A DNA stretch of 59,636 nucleotides from Shewanellaceae bacterium UBA2521 (GTDB lineage: Bacteria; Pseudomonadota; Gammaproteobacteria; Enterobacterales; Shewanellaceae). Both the position numbers and the translations under genes were made by a program. The number at the start of each line of letters is the position of its first letter. Within the stretch, counting starts at the first letter, position 1. The notes below the pieces were generated by a model. That model was not told the origin of the DNA. It saw nothing but the letters and a program-made list of their open reading frames with translations, and ran no database searches. Shown piece by piece: positions 8,799 to 18,205 of this stretch. The stretch is taken from positions 18,686-78,321 of the forward strand of contig DDNL01000095.1 in NCBI GenBank assembly GCA_002341165.1. Reading direction: 5' to 3'.

Positions 8799-9724
8799 AT
8801 TGGATTACTGAGTTTACCGATTACCTCAGTCACCAAAGGTATTATTCGGAACATACGATTCGTAACTATCAAATGGAGTTACGACGCGCAGCCTCTTTGC
8901 TCAAGCGCACGCCTGACCAAGCAGATATCAACTGGATGCAGGTCAGCACACAAGATATTCAAACACTTGTCATGCGACTGCATCAAAAAAAGCAATCGCC
9001 GCGTTCTATTGCATTAACACTTTCAGCCTTACGCAGCTTTTATGATTATCTCATCTTGCAACAACATATACGTGACAATCCAGCATTGCATGTAAAAGCA
9101 CCTAAAGCACAGAACAAACTGCCTCAACATATGGATATAGATGCTGTATTTCAATTACTTAACATTGACCCACATGATCCACTTGCTGCGCGTGACGCTG
9201 CTATGATCGAACTTTTTTATTCAAGTGGGCTGCGTCTAGCCGAGTTGGCTCAACTCAATATAAGCGATTTAGATCTCAACGAAGCATGGGTGCGCGTACT
9301 CGGTAAAGGACGTAAAGAACGACAAGTGCCTGTTGGTAGGCAAGCTATTGAGGCACTCAAACATTGGTTATCCATGCGTCCTCTTTTACTTAAAACGCAC
9401 CAAGATGCTTTATTTATCAGTCAACGTGGACGCCGTATCTCACATTCGGCTATTCAAAACCGATTACACTATTGGGGACAAAGGGGCTTGCTTCAAGAAA
9501 AAGTACACCCACATAAGTTACGTCACTCCTTTGCAACACACATGCTTGAAGCAAGCGGTGACTTGCGTGCTGTACAAGAGTTACTCGGCCATAAGAATTT
9601 GTCAACCACACAAGTTTATACCCATCTCGATTTTACACATCTGGCTAAAATTTATGATCAAGCACATCCTAGAGCTCAGATCAAAACCAATTCCAACAAG
9701 GGTCATAAAAATGGTTCAACTTAA
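8792..9724 (+). CDS. xerC: Tyrosine recombinase XerC
   Basis: 310 residues. With XerD it resolves chromosome dimers at dif near division. The full catalytic set of a tyrosine recombinase is visible: Arg148 (SSGLRLAEL), Lys172 (GKGRKERQVP), His241 and Arg244 (HKLRHSFATHML), His267 (LLGHKNLSTTQ) and nucleophile Tyr276 (VYTHLD). The N-terminal SAM-like domain is complete. The genomic context (dapF-yigA-xerC-yigB) separates XerC from XerD and from phage integrases. Overlaps yigB by 14 bases. Confidence 0.96.
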   Translation: MLNWITEFTDYLSHQRYYSEHTIRNYQMELRRAASLLKRTPDQADINWMQVSTQDIQTLVMRLHQKKQSPRSIALTLSALRSFYDYLILQQHIRDNPALHVKAPKAQNKLPQHMDIDAVFQLLNIDPHDPLAARDAAMIELFYSSGLRLAELAQLNISDLDLNEAWVRVLGKGRKERQVPVGRQAIEALKHWLSMRPLLLKTHQDALFISQRGRRISHSAIQNRLHYWGQRGLLQEKVHPHKLRHSFATHMLEASGDLRAVQELLGHKNLSTTQVYTHLDFTHLAKIYDQAHPRAQIKTNSNKGHKNGST

Positions 9725-10409
9725 TCACGCTATTATCCGTGCTATCAGCTTTGACTTAGATGATACACTCTATCTCAATGGTAACATCATTGAACAAGCC
9801 GAGCAGGCTTTAAGTCACTGGTTACAAGAGCATGTTGCACAGCCGGCTTTGACTCATATCAACTGGGAACAAATCAAAAAAGATATGCTCAGTGCAGCAC
9901 CTTTGCTCAAGCATGATCTCGGTGAATTGCGTTTTCGCACCATCATGACGGGTCTCACTCAAATTGGTTTAGATGAACACAAAGCGCGCGAGTACGCACA
10001 AAAAGCCATGACTTTTTTTGTCGTCGAACGCTCTAAAGTGAATATCTCTCCTCAAACTCACCAGCTACTAGAAAAGCTACAAAGTAAGTATCCATTGGTT
10101 GCGATTACAAACGGTAATCTTGATTTACAGCAAGCTGGCATTGCGCATTATTTCAAATTTATTTATAAAGCAAATTTAAAATTTCCGAAAAAACCTCACC
10201 CTCATATGTTCAGATCAGCTTGCCATGATTTGGATATTGAACCCGAACAACTCTTACATATTGGTGACAATGTCAATGATGATATTGGTGGTGCACATCG
10301 CGCAGGTTGTCAGGCTGCTTGGTTACCTCTAAAAACCACACCACCTACTCTTGATAACTCGATTTGGCAACTCAATACCTTAGATGACTTGCTCTGTTTA
10401 GTTGACTAA
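9711..10409 (+). CDS. yigB: HAD-superfamily phosphatase YigB
   Basis: 232 residues. The HAD motif I FDLDDTLYLNG holds the nucleophile Asp; motif II is AITNGN, and motif IV is HIGDNVNDDIGGAHRAG. E. coli YigB dephosphorylates 5-amino-6-(5-phosphoribitylamino)uracil in riboflavin synthesis and FMN; the same role is inferred here from synteny. The frame stays open far upstream inside xerC, but the ATG at 9711 is preferred: it has AAGGG about ten bases upstream and the protein then begins just before motif I as in its family. Confidence 0.9.
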   Translation: MVQLNHAIIRAISFDLDDTLYLNGNIIEQAEQALSHWLQEHVAQPALTHINWEQIKKDMLSAAPLLKHDLGELRFRTIMTGLTQIGLDEHKAREYAQKAMTFFVVERSKVNISPQTHQLLEKLQSKYPLVAITNGNLDLQQAGIAHYFKFIYKANLKFPKKPHPHMFRSACHDLDIEPEQLLHIGDNVNDDIGGAHRAGCQAAWLPLKTTPPTLDNSIWQLNTLDDLLCLVD

Positions 10410-10457
10410 TGCTACGTTCTTTTATCCTAACTCGATCAAGCATTTAATCATATTCTA

Positions 10458-10479
10458 ATCTGCGTTATAATGCGCAGAT
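10458..10479 (+). promoter_or_regulatory. Candidate uvrD promoter -10 inside an inverted repeat
   Basis: A consensus TATAAT lies at 10466-10471, framed by perfect 7-base arms ATCTGCG (10458-10464) and CGCAGAT (10473-10479). A weak -35 (TTTAAT, 10443-10448) is 17 bases upstream. The arms could be a repressor site covering the -10. It is not a standard LexA box: CTG to CAG spacing is 12 rather than 10 bases. Confidence 0.5.
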
Positions 10480-10506
10480 AGTTCTTCTTTCTGCAAGGAA
10501 ACCTCT

Positions 10507-12678
10507 ATGCACTGCGCTTCACTCCTCGATGGTCTCAATGACAAGCAGCAACAAGCTGTAACAGCGCCCATGTCTAATCTTCTTGTTCTCGCAGGAGCAG
10601 GCAGTGGCAAAACCCGCGTCTTAACACATAGAATCGCTTGGTTACTACAAGAGCAGCAACAGTATCCCTCACAAATTCTTGCTGTGACCTTTACCAACAA
10701 AGCAGCTCATGAGATGCGCACACGTATCCATGATCTCATTGGTGCTGGGCATCATAGTATGTGGGTAGGCACATTTCACAGTTTAGCGCATCGTTTATTA
10801 CGCCTGCATTACCGCGAAATCAATCTACCTGAAAACTTTCAAATTATTGATTCAGACGATCAGCTTCGTATGATTAAACGTGCTATCCAAGCTTTAAACT
10901 TAGATGAAAAGCGCTGGGCACCTAAGCAGGCACAAAGTTACATCAACAATAAAAAGGATGCTGGGCTCTATCCACAACATGTAGAAACCACTTATAAAAC
11001 TGATGCAACTTGGCTCAGTATCTATAGTGCTTATCAGGAAAGCTGCGATCGTGCAGGCTTGATTGACTTTGCTGATTTACTTCTCAAAGCACACCGTTTG
11101 TGGCTTGACTGCCCACATATTTTAGAACACTACCAAAACAGATTTAAACATATCTTGGTCGATGAGTTCCAAGATACCAACCAAATCCAATATGCTTGGA
11201 TTAAACTGCTTGCAGGTCACGACAACCATGTCATGATTGTCGGTGATGATGATCAGTCTATTTATGGCTGGCGCGGTGCTCAAGTTGAAAACCTTAATCA
11301 CTTCTTAAATGATTTCACAGGTGCGCAAATTATCCGTTTGGAACAAAACTATCGTTCAAGTGCACATATTCTCAACGCTTCCAATGCACTGATAGCACAT
11401 AATCCTGAACGTCTAGGTAAACAACTCTGGACTGAAGTGGCTGAAGGCGAACGTATCACTGTATATCAATCTTTTAATGAGCTCGATGAAGCGCGTTTTA
11501 TTATGCAAGAGATCAAGACCAGACAGGCGCAAGGCCACGCCCTTTCTGACTTTGCTATTTTATACCGTTCGAATGCACAATCACGTGTTCTAGAAGAAGC
11601 TTGCATGCAACATCATCTTGCGTACCGCATCTATGGTGGCATGCGTTTTTTCGATCGCCAAGAAATCAAAGATGCTATGAGCTACTTGCGTCTTATCGCT
11701 AACCGCAGCGATGATGCTGCGTTTGAGCGCATCGTCAACACTCCCACACGAGGCATTGGTGGACGTACTTTAGATACAATAAGAGCTTACGCGCGTGAGC
11801 AAGGTTTTACGCTTTGGCAAGCCAGTGTCACTTTAATCCAAAATCAATCACTTGCAGGGCGAGCAGCTTCGGCTATCAGTCAATTTGTTGACCTGATTCA
11901 TGAGCTTGATCAGGAAAGTACAGAACTTTCTTTAAGACAAACCGTTGAGCTCTGCACGCGCCAATCTGGATTACTGGCTATGTATCAACAAGAGAAAGGA
12001 GAAAAAGCAAAGTCGCGTGTTGAGAACTTAGCTGAGCTCGTCACTGCTGCCGACTCATTTATTTTACCTGAAACAGAAGATGATGAGCCACTTCAAGAGT
12101 TGAGTGCTTTTTTAGCATACGCGGTACTTGAGTCTTCGGAGAGACAAGCCGATGAGCAACAAGCTGCAGTACAGCTGATGACAATGCATTCAGCAAAAGG
12201 CTTAGAGTTTCCTATTGTATTTATTGCAGGTGCCGAGGAAGGGCTCTTTCCCAATCAGCAAGCAGTCGATATGGATCAACGCCTCGACGAAGAAAGACGT
12301 TTATGTTATGTCGGCATGACACGCGCAGAACAAAAACTCTACTTCACCTATGCGACATCACGTAGAATTTACGGCCGCGTACATGACAGTATTGCATCTC
12401 GTTTTATTAAAGAAATACCTGAACAGCATGTTACATTCAGTCAACTCAAAGCACGCGTTCAACCTCTACAAAGCGCTTCGAGAAAGCAACATCAGATGGC
12501 CGATGAGGTACTAGAAGATGGACTCAAGGTTGGGCAACGTGTACGCCATCCTAAATTTGGTCCCGGCGTAATTATTGGGTATGAAGGTACAAATAAGGAT
12601 ATGCGCATTCATGTTAATTTTGAGAGTAATGGCTCAAAATGGCTTGTTCAAACCTATGCCCGCCTGCAACCCATTTAA
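10507..12678 (+). CDS. uvrD: DNA helicase II UvrD
   Basis: 723 residues, as in E. coli UvrD (720). A superfamily 1A 3'-5' helicase for nucleotide excision and mismatch repair. Motifs: Q motif LNDKQQQAV, Walker A AGAGSGKTRVL, motif II VDEFQDTNQIQY, motif III VGDDDQSIYGWRGA, motif IV LEQNYRSS, motif V MTMHSAKGLEFP, motif VI EERRLCYVGMTRA. The C-terminus holds the Tudor-like domain (KVGQRVRHPKFGPGVI). Spacing after yigB is 97 bases with its own promoter; a purine-rich AAGGAAACCTCT ribosome site precedes ATG. Confidence 0.97.
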   Translation: MHCASLLDGLNDKQQQAVTAPMSNLLVLAGAGSGKTRVLTHRIAWLLQEQQQYPSQILAVTFTNKAAHEMRTRIHDLIGAGHHSMWVGTFHSLAHRLLRLHYREINLPENFQIIDSDDQLRMIKRAIQALNLDEKRWAPKQAQSYINNKKDAGLYPQHVETTYKTDATWLSIYSAYQESCDRAGLIDFADLLLKAHRLWLDCPHILEHYQNRFKHILVDEFQDTNQIQYAWIKLLAGHDNHVMIVGDDDQSIYGWRGAQVENLNHFLNDFTGAQIIRLEQNYRSSAHILNASNALIAHNPERLGKQLWTEVAEGERITVYQSFNELDEARFIMQEIKTRQAQGHALSDFAILYRSNAQSRVLEEACMQHHLAYRIYGGMRFFDRQEIKDAMSYLRLIANRSDDAAFERIVNTPTRGIGGRTLDTIRAYAREQGFTLWQASVTLIQNQSLAGRAASAISQFVDLIHELDQESTELSLRQTVELCTRQSGLLAMYQQEKGEKAKSRVENLAELVTAADSFILPETEDDEPLQELSAFLAYAVLESSERQADEQQAAVQLMTMHSAKGLEFPIVFIAGAEEGLFPNQQAVDMDQRLDEERRLCYVGMTRAEQKLYFTYATSRRIYGRVHDSIASRFIKEIPEQHVTFSQLKARVQPLQSASRKQHQMADEVLEDGLKVGQRVRHPKFGPGVIIGYEGTNKDMRIHVNFESNGSKWLVQTYARLQPI

Positions 12679-12684
12679 GGTTTA

Positions 12685-13560
12685 ATGATGTTAAAGAGTT
12701 TAAAAAACATGCCTTGGTCTGCTTATTGGCGGTTAGCTCGACTCGACCGCCCTGCAGGTATATATTTACTTTTGTGGCCAACATTAACGGCCCTATGGCT
12801 TGCTGCACAAGGTCAACCTTCACTAAAAATGGTCGTTATTTTTACTGTGGGTGCTTGGATCATGCGAGCAGCTGGAGGGATCATCAATGATTACATCGAT
12901 AGAGATTTAGATGGACATGTTGAACGTACACGCACACGCCCTCTCGCATCGGGTGAGCTCAGTGCGAAACAAGGATTACAATGTTTCGCTTTCCTTATCA
13001 CTTGTGCTCTTGTTCTCGTTTTACAACTTAATCTTTTTACTTTACAACTAGCTATATGCGCTGCAATACTCACATGTCTATATCCATTCATGAAACGCAT
13101 CATGTCCTTCCCTCAAGCTGTTTTAGGTATTGTGTGGAGCTTTTCCATTTTGATGGCTTATACAGCACAAGATCAAGCCTTCACGGCCACCACAGGTTGG
13201 CTGTTTGCTGGTAACTTTTTACTTACCTTGGCTTACGATACGATATATGGTATGTCTGATCGAAAAGATGATTTGAAAGTGGGCATCAAGTCTCTTGCCA
13301 TCACTTTAGGTCATCAAGATCGTCTTATCATTGGTGTATTCCAAATACTTTGCCTTGGATGCTGGTTTCAAGTAGGACAAGTAGAGCACTTAGGGTCGTT
13401 CTACACTTGGGGGTTATTGGGTTGTGCTGTATTCATGCTCTTCACACAAAGTTTGATTGCAACGCGAGATCCTGCACTCTGCCTACGCGCTTTTACATTA
13501 CATAGCAAGCTGGTAGCTTATCTCTTTGGACTCATTCTGATCAGCCAAATGATACATTAA
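12685..13560 (+). CDS. ubiA: 4-hydroxybenzoate octaprenyltransferase
   Basis: 291 residues, polytopic membrane prenyltransferase of ubiquinone synthesis. Both Asp-rich motifs are present: NDYIDRDLDGHVERTRTRP (first, prenyl-diphosphate/Mg site) and DTIYGMSDRKDDLKVGIKS (second). RPAGIYLLLWPTL near the N-terminus is typical of UbiA. It lies six bases after uvrD, an unusual partner compared with the usual ubiC-ubiA pair, and ends at a strong terminator. No ubiC is in the window. Confidence 0.95.
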   Translation: MMLKSLKNMPWSAYWRLARLDRPAGIYLLLWPTLTALWLAAQGQPSLKMVVIFTVGAWIMRAAGGIINDYIDRDLDGHVERTRTRPLASGELSAKQGLQCFAFLITCALVLVLQLNLFTLQLAICAAILTCLYPFMKRIMSFPQAVLGIVWSFSILMAYTAQDQAFTATTGWLFAGNFLLTLAYDTIYGMSDRKDDLKVGIKSLAITLGHQDRLIIGVFQILCLGCWFQVGQVEHLGSFYTWGLLGCAVFMLFTQSLIATRDPALCLRAFTLHSKLVAYLFGLILISQMIH

Positions 13561-13562
13561 AT

Positions 13563-13597
13563 AAAAAAGCCACCTTGATGTAAGGTGGCTTTCTCTT
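13563..13597. terminator. Bidirectional terminator between ubiA and accC
   Basis: Hairpin GCCACCTT (13569-13576), loop GATGT, AAGGTGGC (13582-13589), flanked by an A-run on the left and a T-rich run on the right. It can stop transcription from ubiA and from the convergent accB-accC operon. Confidence 0.85.
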
Positions 13598-13614
13598 TCG
13601 TTCAGTGAAAAATT

Positions 13615-14964
13615 CTAGGTACTTTCTTTTTCCAGCTTCTTCTCTAAATAATGGATGTTCGTACCACCATTTTGAAAGTTTTCATCATCCATAATCTGCT
13701 GCTGTAAAGACGTGTTTGTTTTTATACCTTGTATAATCAACTCATTGAGCGCATTACGCATCCTAGCAATAGCAATGCCACGATTCTCACCGTAAGTAAT
13801 CAACTTACCTATCATAGAGTCATAATAAGGAGGAATTTTATAGTTGGCATAAATATGAGAATCCCAACGTACACCTAAACCACCTGGCGCATGAAATCGT
13901 GTAATTTCTCCTGGACTTGGTAAAAAGGTCTGAGGATCTTCAGCATTAATGCGGCATTCAATAGCATGACCACGTAAATGCACTTCACTTTGTGTAATAG
14001 ATAGAGGTTGACCTGCAGCAATACGTAGTTGCTCTTTAATTAAGTCTACGCCTGTAACCATCTCAGTAACAGGATGCTCAACCTGGATTCTCGTATTCAT
14101 TTCAATGAAGTAGAACTCACCATTCTCATAAAGAAATTCAAATGTTCCCGCACCACGATAACGTATTTCAACACAAGCACGAGCACAACGTTCGCCAATA
14201 AAGCGTCGCATTTCTTCAGTAATACCAGGAGCTGGAGCCTCTTCTACCACTTTTTGATGCCGTCTTTGCATAGAGCAATCACGTTCACCTAAATAAATAG
14301 CGCTACCTTGACCATCTGCTAAAACCTGCACTTCAATATGACGAGGGTTTTCAAGAAACTTCTCCATATACACAGCGCTGTTATTGAATGCACTTTTCGC
14401 TTCGGCACGAGTTAAGGCAATAGATTCAATCAGATCAGATTCTTGGCGTACTACACGCATACCACGACCACCGCCGCCACCTGATGCTTTAATGATAACA
14501 GGGTAACCTATACGCCTTGCAATGCTTAGGTTGTGCTCATGGTTTTCAGTCAACTCACCATCCGAACCGGGTACGGTCGGCACGCCAGCACGTTTCATAG
14601 CTTGAATCGCTGAAACTTTGTCACCCATAATGCGAATCACTTCAGCCGATGGACCTACAAAAATGAAACCACTTTCTTCAACTTGCTCAGCAAAATCAGC
14701 GTTCTCTGATAGAAAACCATATCCAGGGTGAATCGCAACAGCATCTGTAACTTCTGCAGCAGAAATAATAGCTGGAATATTCAGATAACTTTGATGTGCA
14801 TGCGCATTACCAATACAAACAGTTTCATCTGCAAGCAAAACGTGCTTTAAGTTTTTATCAGCCGTAGAATGTACGGCAACGGTTTTGATACCCAATTCAC
14901 GGCAAGCTCTTAAAATCCGTAGTGCGATTTCACCACGGTTGGCTATCACGATTTTATCTAACAT
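13615..14964 (-). CDS. accC: Biotin carboxylase subunit of acetyl-CoA carboxylase
   Basis: 449 residues, identical in length to E. coli AccC. ATP-dependent carboxylation of the biotin on AccB, the first half of malonyl-CoA formation. Visible: N-terminal KIVIANRGEIALRI, the ATP-grasp glycine loop ASGGGGGRGMR, and EMNTRIQVEHPVTEM in the active site. Follows accB after a 17-base gap on the minus strand. Confidence 0.98.
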   Translation of the reverse strand: MLDKIVIANRGEIALRILRACRELGIKTVAVHSTADKNLKHVLLADETVCIGNAHAHQSYLNIPAIISAAEVTDAVAIHPGYGFLSENADFAEQVEESGFIFVGPSAEVIRIMGDKVSAIQAMKRAGVPTVPGSDGELTENHEHNLSIARRIGYPVIIKASGGGGGRGMRVVRQESDLIESIALTRAEAKSAFNNSAVYMEKFLENPRHIEVQVLADGQGSAIYLGERDCSMQRRHQKVVEEAPAPGITEEMRRFIGERCARACVEIRYRGAGTFEFLYENGEFYFIEMNTRIQVEHPVTEMVTGVDLIKEQLRIAAGQPLSITQSEVHLRGHAIECRINAEDPQTFLPSPGEITRFHAPGGLGVRWDSHIYANYKIPPYYDSMIGKLITYGENRGIAIARMRNALNELIIQGIKTNTSLQQQIMDDENFQNGGTNIHYLEKKLEKEST

Positions 14965-14981
14965 ATTGATAACCTTCCTTC

Positions 14982-15431
14982 TTACTCAATAATGAAAAGC
15001 GGCTCATCAAACTCCACAGGCTCACCATTTTCAACAAGAATGGCTTGAATCGTTCCAGATTTATCCGCTTCAATTTGATTCAGCATTTTCATCGCTTCGA
15101 TAATACACAAAGTTTGACCTTGTTGTACTTGTGTACCCACTTCAACAAATGCAGCTGATTCAGGGTTAGAAGCACGATAGAAAGTACCCACCATAGGTGA
15201 TTTAACGATATGACCGCTTAACTCTTGTGCAGTAGACTGAGCTTCTGCTGCCACAGGATGCTGAGCTGCAACCGTAGCCACTGCTGGCACTGAAGCAGGT
15301 GCAGCGACAACTTGCGACGCAACATGTTGGCAGCTAATACGTACCGACTCTTCGCCTTCTTTAATTTCTAGCTCACCGATGCCTGACTCTTGCACTAGAT
15401 CAATAAGCTTCTTTATTTTTCGAATATCCAT
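14982..15431 (-). CDS. accB: Biotin carboxyl carrier protein
   Basis: 149 residues. N-terminal dimerisation segment (DIRKIKKLIDLVQESGIGELEI), an Ala/Pro/Val-rich flexible linker at about 40-70 and a C-terminal biotinyl domain with EAMKMLNQIEAD, where Lys115 is the biotinylation site. Between aroQ and accC, the conserved gammaproteobacterial order. Confidence 0.97.
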   Translation of the reverse strand: MDIRKIKKLIDLVQESGIGELEIKEGEESVRISCQHVASQVVAAPASVPAVATVAAQHPVAAEAQSTAQELSGHIVKSPMVGTFYRASNPESAAFVEVGTQVQQGQTLCIIEAMKMLNQIEADKSGTIQAILVENGEPVEFDEPLFIIE

Positions 15432-15447
15432 AGGAATCTCTTCATAT

Positions 15448-15885
15448 TTAATGTTTTAATAAATAAGCAACAGCAGCTTGCATACCTAAATGATAACCCT
15501 GAGTACCTAATCCGCAGATCACACCCTGGGCAATATCACTGAAAAAAGACTGATGTCGAAACGGTTCACGAGCATAAATATTAGATATGTGTATCTCAAT
15601 AAAAGGTATTTCTTTCGCTAAAATAACATCGCGTAAGGCAATACTTGTGTGTGTATAAGCCCCTGCGTTGAGTAACAAGAAATCAGCATCTGTTTGCTGA
15701 ATCCAATCTATCATTTGATGCTCAGCATTGGACTGTTTTATTGTCGTGTCTAATTCAAGTTCAGCACTACGTTGCAACAGCGACGTATTGAGTTGCTCTA
15801 AACTTTGCTGACCATAAAGTTCAGGCTCACGCTGTCCTAGTAAATTTAAATTCGGTCCATGTAATATAAATAACTTATGTTTCAT
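15448..15885 (-). CDS. aroQ: Type II 3-dehydroquinate dehydratase
   Basis: 145 residues, the dodecameric type II enzyme, third step of the shikimate pathway. Landmarks: FILHGPNLNLLGQREPELYG with the catalytic Tyr, NAGAYTHTSIALRD, and EIHISNIYAREPFRHQS. First gene of the aroQ-accB-accC transcript on the minus strand. Its upstream 250 bases are AT-rich and must hold the promoter, but no clear box was found. Confidence 0.96.
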   Translation of the reverse strand: MKHKLFILHGPNLNLLGQREPELYGQQSLEQLNTSLLQRSAELELDTTIKQSNAEHQMIDWIQQTDADFLLLNAGAYTHTSIALRDVILAKEIPFIEIHISNIYAREPFRHQSFFSDIAQGVICGLGTQGYHLGMQAAVAYLLKH

Positions 15886-16139
15886 AAATTTCGCTGAATT
15901 GGTAGTTATATTCGAGAAAAAAATAGTTAAAATGCATCTTCAGAAATTTTAAACAAAAAATAGTGAAAAATCTAGCTGTTTTTACGAGCATAAGCAATTC
16001 AACTCAAATATTTTGTTTTTTAGTTACGTAGTTTATGATTTTCTCAACATTTAAAAGCAAAGTCGCATCAAAAGCAACTTTATGGATATAGGCATATAGG
16101 TATGCTCAAGATCATGTATGGAACAGAGAAAACTGATTT

Positions 16140-16562
16140 TTAAATAGATTGAAGCGACTCTAGAAAGTCAAGCTCTATGAGATTGCGCTCAAAAATATCA
16201 AATAAGACAATATGCTCTTGCTGAACTGATATTTTTTTCACTTTAGTAAGATAATTGATAATCATCCTTTCCTGCATCCTAAGCTCTTCGATACAAGCTT
16301 TATTGGTATGTTGATTGATTTCCATGTGAAACCTTTTTCCATCAAGTTCATACACACCCAGAGCTTCTTGACAGGAACTTTGTATTTTAAATTGACCCTC
16401 GGGTTGAAAGGTCATTTTAAACATGCTGTAATTCAGTGCTCGTCTATGAGCTATATGAGTGACGCGCCACGTACCCTGAATTTTGTTCTCTACAAGTTGT
16501 AAAAAAGATAAGGAGCAACCTGAACAAATACAGATGAAAAATAGCGCAATCCAAGGCTTCAT
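16140..16562 (-). CDS. META/HslJ-like lipoprotein
   Basis: 140 residues. The signal peptide MKPWIALFFICICSGC ends in a lipobox with the lipid-attached Cys16. The remainder follows the META-domain layout seen in HslJ: a GTWRV strand, a FQPEGQFKIQSSCQEALGVYEL segment with a conserved Cys, a KACIEEL segment with a second Cys, and a final VLFDIFERNLIEL strand pair. HslJ-like proteins are envelope stress-associated, so the role here is only a guess. Monocistronic, between aroQ and the divergent popT-like gene. Confidence 0.6.
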   Translation of the reverse strand: MKPWIALFFICICSGCSLSFLQLVENKIQGTWRVTHIAHRRALNYSMFKMTFQPEGQFKIQSSCQEALGVYELDGKRFHMEINQHTNKACIEELRMQERMIINYLTKVKKISVQQEHIVLFDIFERNLIELDFLESLQSI

Positions 16563-16692
16563 AAGTTAAAATATCGCCACACAATTTAAGTTAGGGAGGA
16601 TAGTGGATATCATAAAATGTAAACTTTTTTAAGTCTAGTGCTTTAAAAGTTAAAATCATGGTATTCTAAATAAAAATATAAAAGGCCTTTTT

Positions 16693-17607
16693 ATGAACAA
16701 AAATATCAAGACAGTTTTACAAGGTATGGCTATGGGCGCTGCCGATATCGTACCTGGGGTGTCGGGTGGAACAATCGCTTTTATCATGGGCATTTACACA
16801 CAACTTATCGAGAGCCTTTCTCGCATCAATCCCAGTCTTATTCTGCGTGTAAAAGAAAAAGGATTAAAAAACAGCCTAAGCTATATTAATGCTGGATTTT
16901 TGTTCACTTTAGGCAGCGGTATACTCCTCAGTATTTTTTCTCTTTCTAAGTTAATTAGCTACCTCCTACAAACATATCCTATTTTTGTTTATAGCTTTTT
17001 TATGGGGCTGATTATCGCTTCAGCTTACCTCATGCTACAAAACTTAAAACAGATACATGTTCAACATCTAGTCATGGCAGCACTTGGTGTCAGCGCAGCA
17101 TTATGGCTGGCTATGCAACAAACATTCTCAACCGAGCCTACATTCGGCTTTTTATTTATCGCGGGTATGATTTCTATTTGCGCCATGATTTTACCCGGTA
17201 TTTCTGGCAGCTTTATCTTACTTTTGCTAGGTGTGTATCAGCTCGTGCTCACAGCAGTACACGAACTCAATTTTTCTATCTTAGTCACACTCGCCAGCGG
17301 CGCCTTGATAGGATTACTTTGTTTTTCTCAGATTTTACGCTGGTTACTTGAGCGTGCATACAATGCAACTTTCTCGTTTTTAATGGGTTTAATGCTAGGA
17401 AGCCTTTACAAAGTTTGGCCTTGGAAAGAAGCGATTTCTTATCGCTTGAACACTCACGGAGAACAAGTACCACTCTTAGAGCAAAATATAACACCACTGA
17501 AGTATGAGATCATCTATCAACAATCTCCACACTTAGTAGGTGCTGTACTCATGATATGCTCTGGTGCTTTGATAATCTTATGCATCAAAAAATACACTCA
17601 AGATTAA
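16693..17607 (+). CDS. DUF368/PopT-type polyprenyl-phosphate transporter
   Basis: 304 residues with about eight to ten membrane segments. The two inverted signature loops of the family are visible: GAADIVPGVSGGTIAFIMGIY near residue 18 and ICAMILPGISGSFILLLLGVY in the second half. DUF368 (PopT) proteins recycle undecaprenyl phosphate across the inner membrane, serving peptidoglycan and O-antigen synthesis. Start ATG has a weak AAAGG ribosome site. Followed by a phosphoribosyltransferase 31 bases later, possibly co-transcribed. Confidence 0.85.
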   Translation: MNKNIKTVLQGMAMGAADIVPGVSGGTIAFIMGIYTQLIESLSRINPSLILRVKEKGLKNSLSYINAGFLFTLGSGILLSIFSLSKLISYLLQTYPIFVYSFFMGLIIASAYLMLQNLKQIHVQHLVMAALGVSAALWLAMQQTFSTEPTFGFLFIAGMISICAMILPGISGSFILLLLGVYQLVLTAVHELNFSILVTLASGALIGLLCFSQILRWLLERAYNATFSFLMGLMLGSLYKVWPWKEAISYRLNTHGEQVPLLEQNITPLKYEIIYQQSPHLVGAVLMICSGALIILCIKKYTQD

Positions 17608-17638
17608 ACAGAGTCATACACCATAAGGATATGAAAAA

Positions 17639-18205
17639 ATGGAAAAAAAGTTTATATCAGCTCAAGAGCTTTTAGACATCTCTACAGAATTAGCTCTACA
17701 AATTTATGAAAGTGGCTACAGACCTAATTTTATTGTAGGTGTATGGCGCGGTGGTGCACCGATTGGAATCTGTGTACAAGAAATTTTAGACTTCTTGGGT
17801 ATTAAAACAGATCATATTGCAATCCGTACTTCCTCTTACCATGCTATAGGCGAGCAGCATACAGTACGCGTTCATGGCCTTGGATATATAGAAAAGAAAG
17901 TCAATGCCGAGGATAAGCTTTTAATTATTGATGACGTCTATGATACAGGAAGAAGTATAGAGCAGGTCATTAAAGAACTGAACTTGTCTTGCCGAAAAAA
18001 CGCCCCTGAAATTAAAATCGCGACCACTTACTTTAAACCACTTCACAATAAAACAAAGCGTAAGCCTGACTTTTATGTATATGAAACAGACCGCTGGCTC
18101 GTTTTTCCTCATGAGCTTAAAGGTCTAACTCAGCAAGAGATTGAGCAACATCGCCCAGAAATAGCATCAATCAAAAACAAAATATCGGAGGCCCATATCG
18201 AATAA
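17639..18205 (+). CDS. Purine-type phosphoribosyltransferase
   Basis: 188 residues. A type I phosphoribosyltransferase fold with the PRPP-binding loop LLIIDDVYDTGRSIEQVI and an N-terminal VGVWRGGAPIGICVQEIL substrate loop. The C-terminal WLVFPHEL resembles the end of xanthine/hypoxanthine-guanine phosphoribosyltransferases. Likely salvages hypoxanthine, guanine or xanthine; which base cannot be told from sequence. AAGGA lies eight bases before the start. Confidence 0.75.
   Translation: MEKKFISAQELLDISTELALQIYESGYRPNFIVGVWRGGAPIGICVQEILDFLGIKTDHIAIRTSSYHAIGEQHTVRVHGLGYIEKKVNAEDKLLIIDDVYDTGRSIEQVIKELNLSCRKNAPEIKIATTYFKPLHNKTKRKPDFYVYETDRWLVFPHELKGLTQQEIEQHRPEIASIKNKISEAHIE

Noticed and set aside
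9333..9710. Long N-terminal extension of yigB inside xerC
   Set aside because: The frame is open only by chance across xerC; the extension has no family similarity, while the ATG at 9711 has a good ribosome site and the right distance to the HAD motif.
10458..10479. LexA (SOS) box at uvrD
   Set aside because: CTG to CAG spacing is 12, not the 10 of the E. coli LexA box; kept only as an undefined inverted repeat.
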